DNA of 5,571 nt from Chloroflexota bacterium (lineage in GTDB: Bacteria; Chloroflexota; Anaerolineae; B4-G1): NCBI GenBank assembly GCA_024232355.1, contig JAAEPW010000123.1, positions 1 to 5,571 on the forward strand, written 5' to 3'. Position numbers and translations under genes: made by a program. Position 1 is the first letter of the stretch; each line of letters starts with the position of its first letter. This document shows positions 1 through 5,571 of the stretch, piece by piece. Below the pieces are notes generated by a model. That model was given only the letters and a program-made list of their open reading frames with translations, was not told the origin of the DNA and searched no databases.

Positions 1-996
1 ACGCGCGAGGACTTATACGCTCGCGGGGGCTGGGAAAGCTTGATTCACCCTGAAGACATCCCCATCCCCATCCAGCAGCTCGAATCGCTTTTCGCCAATC
101 AGTCCAAATCGATCGAATACCGGATTGTAACCAAATCTCAGAAAATCAAGTGGATGCGGGATTTCGCCCGGCCTTTATGGGATTCAAACAAGGGACGGCT
201 GACGGGTATCCTCGGTGCCGTGCAGGACATCAGCGCACGTAAACAAGCCGAGGAGGAGATAAAACTCTATGCCGACGAGTTAGAGCGAAGCAATGAGGAA
301 TTGGAGCAATTTGCCTCTGTGGCCTCCCATGACCTGCAAGAACCACTGCGCAAGATTGAGGTATTTGGAGATCGGATCAAATCCAGGTACGGCGAGGCGC
401 TGGATGAACGCGGGCAAGATTATGTGAACCGGATGCAGAACGCGGCGAGACGGATGCGTACTCTGATCAACGATTTGTTGACATTCTCCCGAATCACAAC
501 CACAGCACAGCCATTCGTTCCGGTCAATCTATTCGAGGCAGCGCAAGAGGTGATATCGGATTTAGAAGCACGCATCAAGAGAACGGGAGGACGCGTGGAA
601 TTGGGCGATCTGCCGACCATTGACGCCGATCCGATACAGATGCGTCAATTGTTCCAGAATCTCATCGGCAACGGGCTGAAATTTCACCAGCCAGAAGAGC
701 CGCCGGTCGTAAGCGTGCAAGCCCAACTCCTCGATCGAGTCTGCCAGATCACTGTAAAAGACAATGGCATCGGCTTTGACATCAAGTATCTCGACCGCAT
801 CTTTGAAATTTTTCAGCGCTTGCACGGTCGTTTCCAGTACGAGGGAACAGGCATAGGGTTGGCTATCTGTCGCAAGATTGTCGAACGCCATGGCGGAAGC
901 ATCACAGCAAAAAGCACGCCAGGGCAGGGGGCGACGTTTATTGTTTCTTTAGCACTCGATCAACTCCAAGGGAGGAATGTGAATCATGAAAAGTAA
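1..996 (+). CDS. PAS-domain sensor histidine kinase, phytochrome-type phosphoacceptor region (5' end missing)
   Basis: This is a histidine kinase that should autophosphorylate on a histidine and pass the phosphate to a receiver domain. The frame is open to base 1 and 331 codons are visible; numbering here is from the first visible codon. Residues 1-80 are the second half of a PAS domain of the PAS_3 kind: GGWESLIHPED, then the PAC part EYRIV...GRLTGILGAVQDISARKQAEE. A charged coiled linker (about 78-103) leads into HisKA with SHDLQEPLR and H110 as phosphoacceptor. The HATPase domain has the N box QLFQNLIGNGLKF (N220, N224), the G1 box DNGIGF (254-259), an F box IFEIFQ and the G2 box GTGIGL (282-287), so all catalytic boxes are intact. 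The SHDLQEPLR helix is the type found in Cph1-like kinases and their relatives, and an Rcp1-like receiver follows directly, which fits a cognate pair. No membrane segment is visible. More sensor domains, including a possible photosensory module, could lie upstream and cannot be judged. Confidence 0.95.
   Translation, partial: TREDLYARGGWESLIHPEDIPIPIQQLESLFANQSKSIEYRIVTKSQKIKWMRDFARPLWDSNKGRLTGILGAVQDISARKQAEEEIKLYADELERSNEELEQFASVASHDLQEPLRKIEVFGDRIKSRYGEALDERGQDYVNRMQNAARRMRTLINDLLTFSRITTTAQPFVPVNLFEAAQEVISDLEARIKRTGGRVELGDLPTIDADPIQMRQLFQNLIGNGLKFHQPEEPPVVSVQAQLLDRVCQITVKDNGIGFDIKYLDRIFEIFQRLHGRFQYEGTGIGLAICRKIVERHGGSITAKSTPGQGATFIVSLALDQLQGRNVNHEK
970..976 (+). promoter_or_regulatory. Shine-Dalgarno site of the Rcp1-like gene, inside the kinase gene
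   Basis: GGGAGGA lies 9 bases before the ATG at 986. It sits inside the last codons of the upstream kinase gene, so ribosomes finishing the kinase are in place to start the receiver. It supports 986 as the start. Confidence 0.75.
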
Positions 997-1426
997 AAAA
1001 CCTGTCATTATTCTATACGCCGACGACGACGAGGAGGACAGGATGCTGGTGGAGGATGGATTGGAGGAGAGCCGTCTGGCCAACAAACTGCACTTTGTCA
1101 AGGATGGCGAGGAACTGATGGATTATTTGTACCGGCGGGGAGAATATGCCCATCTCGGCGAAACGCCGCTTCCGGGCATCATATTGCTCGACCTAAATAT
1201 GCCCAAAAAAGATGGGCGCGAAGCTCTCAAGGAAATCAAATCAGACCCCGTGCTGCGGCGAATTCCCGTCATAGTGCTGACGACATCAGAGGCGGAGGAA
1301 GACATCATTCGCAGCTATGACCTGGGCGCGAACTCGTACATCACAAAACCGGTGACGTTCGAATCTGTGATTGGAATTGTACAGAGTTTGAGCAGATACT
1401 GGTTTGAGCTTGTGGAACTCCCTTAG
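986..1426 (+). CDS. Rcp1-like single-domain response regulator
   Basis: This is a stand-alone CheY-fold receiver of 146 residues with no output domain, close to the usual length of the Rcp1 family that partners cyanobacterial phytochrome Cph1. The acidic pocket is in ILYADDDEED (D13-D15), the phosphoacceptor is D69 in LLDLNMPKKDG, the switch threonine is T99 in VIVLTTS, and the conserved lysine is K121 in SYITKP. The D-to-T and D-to-K distances (30 and 52) are the same as in CheY. The long stretch DGEELMDYLYRRGEYAH between strand 2 and the phosphorylation site is a hallmark of the Rcp1 family. The start codon overlaps the end of the kinase gene by 11 bases, so the kinase is its likely phosphodonor (inference). 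With no DNA-binding domain it must act by protein contact, or as a phosphate carrier towards the hybrid kinase downstream. The family call is firm; the partner assignment rests on gene order and family precedent. Confidence 0.96.
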   Translation: MKSKKPVIILYADDDEEDRMLVEDGLEESRLANKLHFVKDGEELMDYLYRRGEYAHLGETPLPGIILLDLNMPKKDGREALKEIKSDPVLRRIPVIVLTTSEAEEDIIRSYDLGANSYITKPVTFESVIGIVQSLSRYWFELVELP

Positions 1427-1434
1427 AGTTGATT

Positions 1435-1440
1435 GGAGGA
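1435..1440 (+). promoter_or_regulatory. Shine-Dalgarno site of the hybrid kinase gene
   Basis: GGAGGA lies 6 bases before the ATG at 1447. Two other ATGs (1440 and 1443) are nearer but are in another frame and reach a stop after about 15 codons, so the spacing and the long frame decide for 1447. The 20-base gap from the previous stop holds no terminator-like hairpin. Confidence 0.75.
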
Positions 1441-1446
1441 TGATGT

Positions 1447-4164
1447 ATGGAAGACCAACACTTGAAGGTATTTCTGGTAGACGATGACGAGGACGAGTAC
1501 ATCATTGTCATGGATTTGCTCTCTGAAATGGGGGGTTCGGACTTTGATCTGGAATGGACTCAGAGTTACGACGTTGCTTTGGAGACGATGGTGCAGAACC
1601 GGCACAACGTCTACCTCGTGGACTATCACCTCGGCGAATATAATGGGCTGGAACTATTGCGGGCAGCGATCGACAATGGATGTGAAAAGCCGATCACTTT
1701 GCTGACCGGATATGGACGCAGAGAAATTGACGTCGAAGCGATGCAAGCGGGAGCGGTGGATTATCTGGAAAAACAAGGGTTGGCCGCGCCTCTGTTGGAG
1801 CGTTCTATTCGCTATGCCATCGCACACAAGCAGGCAGAAAAATCGCTGCGAGAGAGCGAAGAACGATTCCGCACCGTGGCCGATTTTACCTATGATTGGG
1901 AGTATTGGCTCGACCCCGCCGGAAACTTTGTCTATGTTTCGCCATCGTGCGAGCGGATCACCGGATATCGCGTTGACGAATTTGTTCAAGACTCGGATCT
2001 GTTACAGCGCATCATCCATCCCGATGACCAAGATGTGTTGGTTGACCACAAACACGCAGTGACAGAGGACGGTGAGATACTTGCGATAGATTTTCGCATT
2101 GTCACCCACGGTGGCGAGGAACGTTGGATTGGTCACATTTGTCAGCCGGTATACGGTGATGATGGACGCTACTTGGGTCAACGCGCCAGTAACCGCGACA
2201 TCACCGAGCGCGTCCGAACCGAAGCGCTTCGGCGGCAGGCTGAGGAAGCGTTGCAAGAGAGTGAGAAGCGCTTACGCTTGATGATCGAGAATATGCCGGT
2301 ACTGATGGATGCCTTTGATGCACAGGGCAATATTCTGGTCTGGAACCAGGAATGTGAAAGAGTAACAGGGTTCAGCGCGGCAGAAATAGTTGGCAATCCC
2401 AGGGCAATACAACTGCTTTACCCGGACGAAGACTATCGAACGTTCATAACAGAGCAATTAGCCGAGTACGGCGAAAATTTCAGGAATCTGGAATGGAACC
2501 TTGCCTGCAAGGATGGGAACAAAAAGACAATTCTATGGTCGAACATGTCAGAACAGTTTCCGATACCGGGTTGGCGCTCGTGGGCCGTTGGCCTCGACAT
2601 TACCGAGCGCAAGCGGGCGGAGCAGGCATTGCAACAAGCCACGGAAGCGGCTCTGGAAGCACAACGTGAGGCCGAAGCCGCCAACCGGGCCAAGAGCGTC
2701 TTTTTGTCCAGCATGAGCCACGAACTGCGCACCCCGTTGAACGCCATCCTCGGCTTTACGCAACTGATGGCCCGCGCTCCGCTCGACACACCTCTGCACA
2801 CCCAGCGCGACAATCTGAACATCATCAACCGCAGTGGGAAGCACTTGTTGACGTTGATCAACGATGTACTGACAATGTCCAAGATCGAAGCCGGGCGCAT
2901 GACGTTCGATGTATCCAGCTTTGACCTCCACCACATGCTCGACGGCATCGTCGTTATGTTTGGGGTGCAAGCCAGGAGCAAAGGGCTGTCTTTGGAGATG
3001 GAGCGCGCTCCAAACGTGCCCCGCTACGTGCGGATGGACGAGGGAAAATTGCGCCAGGTGCTGGTCAACCTGTTGGACAACGCGATAAAGTTCACCAACG
3101 AGGGGGGTGTGGTTTTGCGGGTAAAAGTGGATAAGGAGAGAAAAGACCGCTCTCTATCTCCCATCTCTATCAGCTTTGAGGTGGAAGACACCGGTTCTGG
3201 CATTGCCCATGCCGAAATGGACGTTCTCTTTGATCCCTTTGTGCAGACTGCCAGCGGGCGGAAATCACTTGCCGGTACCGGGTTGGGGTTGCCCATCAGC
3301 CGCCAGTTTGTGCAGGCGATGGGCGGGGATATGGCCGTGAGCAGCGAGGCGGGCAAGGGCAGCAGGTTCGCATTTGAGGCGCCGTTCGAAGCGGCAGACC
3401 CATCCACAATCCGCACCGGCGCAGCGGCGCAAGGCCAAATCCAAAAGCAAATAGTTGGGTTGGCGCCGGACCAGCCTACGCTCGACGGGCCATATCGCAT
3501 CCTGGTGGTCGAGGATAATCCGGAGAGCCGCCTGTTGATGCTAAAGCTATTGCAACCCCTGGGTTTTGATGTCCGTGAAGCAGTCAACGGTAAAGAGGGG
3601 ATCGCCATCCACGCCAGTTGGCAGCCGCACCTGATCTTTATGGATATGCGCATGCCCGTCATGGACGGCTACGAGGCTGTCAGGCAAATTCGGGACGCGG
3701 AGGCCATCAAGCCTGCCGAGGGAGAGCAAAAACCCCCAACCCCGATCATTGCTTTGACTGCCAGTTCGCTGGTGCGGGATGATGCGCACATTGTGGATGC
3801 CGGTTGTGATGATACGATTCGCAAGCCCTTTCAGCACAGCGTCATCTTTGAGAAACTGGCGCAATACCTGGACGTGCGCTTTGTCTACGCGGAGCAAGCG
3901 GCCGCGACGAGTGAAATTCCAGCCGGGGATGATGCATTATTATCCGAACAGATAGCGGCATTGTCGCCGGAATGGCGCGCGCGCTTGAATCACGCAGCCA
4001 GCGCCGGGGACCGGCAAAAAACCTACGCGGTGATTGCCCAAATTCGCGAGCAAGAGCCAGGTCTACCAAGGTCGAATCTGGCCGACTCGCTAACCCGCTT
4101 GGCCCACAACTTGCGCTTTGATCGACTGATAGAGTTGACTGAAGCACAGGAGGACGAGACATGA
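1447..4164 (+). CDS. Hybrid sensor histidine kinase, REC-PAS-PAS-HisKA-HATPase-REC with helical C-terminal tail
   Basis: This 905-residue cytoplasmic kinase has no signal peptide or membrane segment. REC1 (about 6-125) has acidic D12-D14, phosphoacceptor D59 in LVDYHLGEYNG, T87 and K109. PAS1 (about 134-255) is PAS_3-like, with DWEYWLDPAGNFVYVSPSCE and IIHPDD, and ends in NRDITERV. PAS2 (about 270-390) has LVWNQECERVTGFS and ends in LDITERKRAE. A coiled linker (about 385-415) joins HisKA, whose phosphoacceptor is H425 in SMSHELRTPLN. HATPase shows the N box RQVLVNLLDNAIKFT (N545), G1 DTGSGI (581-586), F box LFDPFVQ and G2 GTGLGLPIS (610-618). REC2 (about 684-808) has E689/D690, D733 in MDMRMPVMDG, T771 and K793. 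The tail (about 815-905) is helical and ends in LAHNLRFDRLIELTE; it resembles the C-terminal modules of many cyanobacterial and Chloroflexota hybrid kinases but lacks a canonical HPt motif. Phosphate probably moves H425 to D733. REC1 may be an input from another kinase, perhaps the gene 1/gene 2 pair. The gene starts 20 bases after the Rcp1-like gene and shares an ATGA with the next. Confidence 0.96.
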   Translation: MEDQHLKVFLVDDDEDEYIIVMDLLSEMGGSDFDLEWTQSYDVALETMVQNRHNVYLVDYHLGEYNGLELLRAAIDNGCEKPITLLTGYGRREIDVEAMQAGAVDYLEKQGLAAPLLERSIRYAIAHKQAEKSLRESEERFRTVADFTYDWEYWLDPAGNFVYVSPSCERITGYRVDEFVQDSDLLQRIIHPDDQDVLVDHKHAVTEDGEILAIDFRIVTHGGEERWIGHICQPVYGDDGRYLGQRASNRDITERVRTEALRRQAEEALQESEKRLRLMIENMPVLMDAFDAQGNILVWNQECERVTGFSAAEIVGNPRAIQLLYPDEDYRTFITEQLAEYGENFRNLEWNLACKDGNKKTILWSNMSEQFPIPGWRSWAVGLDITERKRAEQALQQATEAALEAQREAEAANRAKSVFLSSMSHELRTPLNAILGFTQLMARAPLDTPLHTQRDNLNIINRSGKHLLTLINDVLTMSKIEAGRMTFDVSSFDLHHMLDGIVVMFGVQARSKGLSLEMERAPNVPRYVRMDEGKLRQVLVNLLDNAIKFTNEGGVVLRVKVDKERKDRSLSPISISFEVEDTGSGIAHAEMDVLFDPFVQTASGRKSLAGTGLGLPISRQFVQAMGGDMAVSSEAGKGSRFAFEAPFEAADPSTIRTGAAAQGQIQKQIVGLAPDQPTLDGPYRILVVEDNPESRLLMLKLLQPLGFDVREAVNGKEGIAIHASWQPHLIFMDMRMPVMDGYEAVRQIRDAEAIKPAEGEQKPPTPIIALTASSLVRDDAHIVDAGCDDTIRKPFQHSVIFEKLAQYLDVRFVYAEQAAATSEIPAGDDALLSEQIAALSPEWRARLNHAASAGDRQKTYAVIAQIREQEPGLPRSNLADSLTRLAHNLRFDRLIELTEAQEDET
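2194..2211 (+). repeat. PAS-to-helix linker repeat, copy A1
   Basis: These 18 bases (cgcgacatcaccgagcgc) encode RDITER at the end of the first PAS of the hybrid kinase. They occur exactly again at 5349-5366 in the next gene. Confidence 0.6.
2603..2622 (+). repeat. PAS-to-helix linker repeat, copy B1
   Basis: These 20 bases (ccgagcgcaagcgggcggag) encode the TERKRAE linker after PAS2 of the hybrid kinase. They are identical to 4594-4613 in the next gene, and the first 14 bases recur at 5359-5372. Confidence 0.6.
4148..4154 (+). promoter_or_regulatory. Shine-Dalgarno site of the REC-PAS-PAS-GAF gene
   Basis: AGGAGGA lies 6 bases before the ATG at 4161, inside the last codons of the hybrid kinase gene. 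Together with the ATGA overlap it decides the start and points to translational coupling. Confidence 0.8.
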
Positions 4165-5571
4165 AAGACACTCAACCGGCCGACATCTTGATCGTGGATG
4201 ACGAGTTAACGAACCTGCAAGTATTGGTCGAGCTGCTCGACGCGCAAGGCTATCATACGCGGGCGGCGCTCAACGGTTCGCTGGCGCTGCGGGCGGCGCG
4301 GACGGCTGCGCCGGACTTGATTCTACTGGACATTATGATGCCAGATATGGATGGTTACGAGGTCTGCACGGCGCTCAAAGCAGACGCCGGACTGGTGGAC
4401 GTTCCCGTCGTGTTTCTCAGCGCTTTGGAAGCGACGGCGGACAAGGTCAGAGCCTTTGCCGTGGGGGGGGTGGACTATATCACCAAACCGTTTGAGGTTG
4501 AAGAAGTATTGGCTCGCGTCGAGACGCATCTAGCGTTGCGGAACGCGCAAAAGCATCTCGAACAGGCGAATGCCAAGTTGGTCCGTAAGATCGCCGAGCG
4601 CAAGCGGGCGGAGGAAGAATTACAAAGAACCAAAGAATTACTCGAACAAACCAGTCGTATAGCCCGAGTGGGTGGATGGGAAAAAGATTTGCTCACCGGC
4701 GGTGACAATTGGTCCGACATGACCAGAGAAATACACGAGGTACCCGATGATTTTGTGCCCGATATGCAAAGCGGGATCAATTTCTACAAGGAGGGCCAAA
4801 GCCGCGACAAAATCACCCAGGTTGTGACCAGAACAATCGAGCAGGGCGAACCCTTTGATGTCGAGTTGCAAATTGTGACCGCCAAAGGAAACGAGCGTTG
4901 GGTTCGCGCCATCGGCCATCCCGAGTTCCAAGATGGCCAATGCGTCCGTTTGTATGGTATATTTCAAGATATTGATGACCAGGTCCAAGCCGCAAACGCG
5001 TTGCGCGAGAGCGAGCAGCGATTCCGCTCCGTGGTAGAATTCACTAGCGACGCTATCATTAACGCCGACAGCAGTGGAACAATCATCTATTGGAACAAGG
5101 CGGCAGAAAAAGTCTTTGGGTATTCGCCAGACAAAATTATTGGCCAATCGCTCAGCATCATTATGCCTGATCGAGTTCGCGAAATGTTCAAAGTTGGACT
5201 AGAACAAATGATTTCCTCCGAAAAATCAGAACTTTTCGGAAGAACGCTTGATGTGTTCGGACTCCGAAAAGACGGCAGTGAATTCCCAGTAGAGGTGACT
5301 TATTCAGCTTGGGAATCAAAAGAGGGGCTAGTCTTTACCGGCATTAATCGCGACATCACCGAGCGCAAGCGGACCGAGGAAACGCTGCACCAGTACACGG
5401 CCCGCCTGGAAGCGCTGCGCGAGGTGGGACTGGAACTCGCCGCACAATTGGACCTGGACACGCTGCTCCATTCTATCGCCGCGCGCGCCGTCGAACTGCT
5501 GGACGGAACCGACGGCGGCGCATACCTCTACCGGCCAAAACTGGACGCGCTGGAATCGGTGGTGGATATGA
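4161..5571 (+). CDS. REC-PAS-PAS-GAF signalling protein, probably a sensor kinase or other output protein (3' end missing)
   Basis: The ATG overlaps the TGA of the hybrid kinase gene, and 470 codons run to the window edge without a stop. REC (about 7-125) begins ADILIVDDELTNLQ and has acidic D13/D14, phosphoacceptor D57 in LLDIMMPDMDGYE, S87 in the switch position usually held by Thr or Ser, and K109 in YITKPF; these are the same positions as in CheY. A coiled linker (about 126-165, with EQANAKLVRKIAERKRAEEE) follows. PAS1 (about 158-278) has ARVGGWEKDLLTGG and FDVELQIVTAKGNERWVRAIG. PAS2 (about 284-402) has SDAIINADSSGTIIYWNKAAEKVFGYS and ends in NRDITERKR. The start of a GAF domain (about 419 onward, EVGLELAAQLDLDTLL) runs off the edge. 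The output is unseen: a histidine kinase is most likely from the family style, but a GGDEF or phosphatase end is possible. As the last visible gene of the run, it probably takes phosphate from the upstream kinases on D57 (inference). Confidence 0.93.
   Translation, partial: MKDTQPADILIVDDELTNLQVLVELLDAQGYHTRAALNGSLALRAARTAAPDLILLDIMMPDMDGYEVCTALKADAGLVDVPVVFLSALEATADKVRAFAVGGVDYITKPFEVEEVLARVETHLALRNAQKHLEQANAKLVRKIAERKRAEEELQRTKELLEQTSRIARVGGWEKDLLTGGDNWSDMTREIHEVPDDFVPDMQSGINFYKEGQSRDKITQVVTRTIEQGEPFDVELQIVTAKGNERWVRAIGHPEFQDGQCVRLYGIFQDIDDQVQAANALRESEQRFRSVVEFTSDAIINADSSGTIIYWNKAAEKVFGYSPDKIIGQSLSIIMPDRVREMFKVGLEQMISSEKSELFGRTLDVFGLRKDGSEFPVEVTYSAWESKEGLVFTGINRDITERKRTEETLHQYTARLEALREVGLELAAQLDLDTLLHSIAARAVELLDGTDGGAYLYRPKLDALESVVDM
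4463..4470 (+). other. Run of eight G in the receiver of the last gene
   Basis: Eight consecutive G encode the Gly-Gly and flanking Val codons of the receiver phrase VGGVDYITKP. The frame is intact at this length. A run of this kind is a possible replication-slippage or sequencing-error site; nothing in the window shows that it varies. Confidence 0.5.
4594..4613 (+). repeat. PAS-to-helix linker repeat, copy B2
   Basis: This is an exact 20-base copy of 2603-2622. Here it encodes AERKRAE in the coil between the receiver and the first PAS of the last gene. Confidence 0.6.
5349..5366 (+). repeat. PAS-to-helix linker repeat, copy A2
   Basis: This is an exact 18-base copy of 2194-2211. It encodes RDITER at the end of the second PAS of the last gene, and it lies where base composition jumps from about 45% to about 66% GC. 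Confidence 0.6.

Noticed and set aside
40..42. TTG as the start codon of the first kinase
   Set aside because: The frame stays open to base 1, and the codons before the TTG continue a PAS motif (GGWES before LIHPED), so the TTG is an internal leucine of a gene cut by the window edge.
1427..1446. Terminator or promoter in the only intergenic gap
   Set aside because: The gap is 20 bases, holds a Shine-Dalgarno site and shows no hairpin with a T run or promoter-like boxes.
1440..1487. Two ATGs (1440, 1443) opening a tiny frame before the hybrid kinase
   Set aside because: The frame stops after about 15 codons, and the start at 1440 overlaps the Shine-Dalgarno site of the true start at 1447; it has no support as a leader peptide.
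3135..3160. Purine-rich then pyrimidine-rich stretch (ggagag ... tctctatctc) as a hairpin element
   Set aside because: The possible stem is only about five base pairs and the stretch encodes a variable charged loop between the N box and G1 box of the kinase, where insertions of this size are common.
3024..3662. Minus-strand open frame of 212 codons, and a similar one of 182 codons at 2433-2981
   Set aside because: Both lie opposite the conserved kinase core of the hybrid kinase, are rich in Ser, Arg and Pro in the way of frame shadows, and show no recognisable motif.
4632..4994. LOV (flavin) domain among the PAS domains
   Set aside because: None of the PAS domains in the window contains the cysteine motif NCRFLQ that LOV domains need.
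5010..5366. FixL-like haem oxygen sensor in the second PAS of the last gene
   Set aside because: The phrase RKDGSEFPVEV and the following FTGINRDITER resemble FixL, but the position of the haem-binding histidine after IMPDRVREM appears to be Phe, so haem binding is not supported.

Overview
The window is wall-to-wall two-component signalling. Four genes lie on the plus strand with almost no space between them. The first is cut by the left edge and the last by the right edge. I see no RNA gene, insertion sequence, CRISPR array, terminator or antisense gene.

The organism is probably a large-genome, environmental, multi-sensing bacterium. The style (PAS-rich kinases joined by 'DITERKRAEE' linkers, an Rcp1-type single-domain response regulator, REC-PAS-PAS-HK-REC hybrids, and a GAF beginning with the phrase LDLDTLLHSIAARAVELL) fits Chloroflexota (Anaerolineae-like) best, with Cyanobacteria as second choice. 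This is inferred from family resemblance, not from a search.

Layout: (1) 1-996, the 3' part of a PAS histidine kinase with a phytochrome-type (SHDLQEPLR) phosphoacceptor helix. (2) 986-1426, an Rcp1-like stand-alone receiver that overlaps the kinase by 11 bases. (3) 1447-4164, a 905-residue hybrid kinase with the order REC-PAS-PAS-HisKA-HATPase-REC and a helical tail, starting 20 bases downstream. (4) 4161-5571, a REC-PAS-PAS-GAF protein that shares an ATGA stop/start with gene 3 and whose output end lies outside the window. Each internal start has a strong Shine-Dalgarno sequence at normal spacing, so the four are very probably one translationally coupled operon whose promoter lies upstream.

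How they may work together (inference): the first kinase phosphorylates the Rcp1-like receiver, as Cph1 does Rcp1. The hybrid kinase has a receiver at each end and may receive phosphate from, or pass it to, its neighbours. The fourth protein begins with a receiver that could accept phosphate and control its own C-terminal output. No DNA-binding domain is encoded in the visible part, so the final output is either protein-protein or sits in the missing end of gene 4 or a neighbouring gene. The points most worth a second look are the HPt-like tail without a canonical histidine motif in gene 3, the atypical first receiver of gene 3, and the sharp base-composition steps and repeated linker DNA that suggest domain shuffling.
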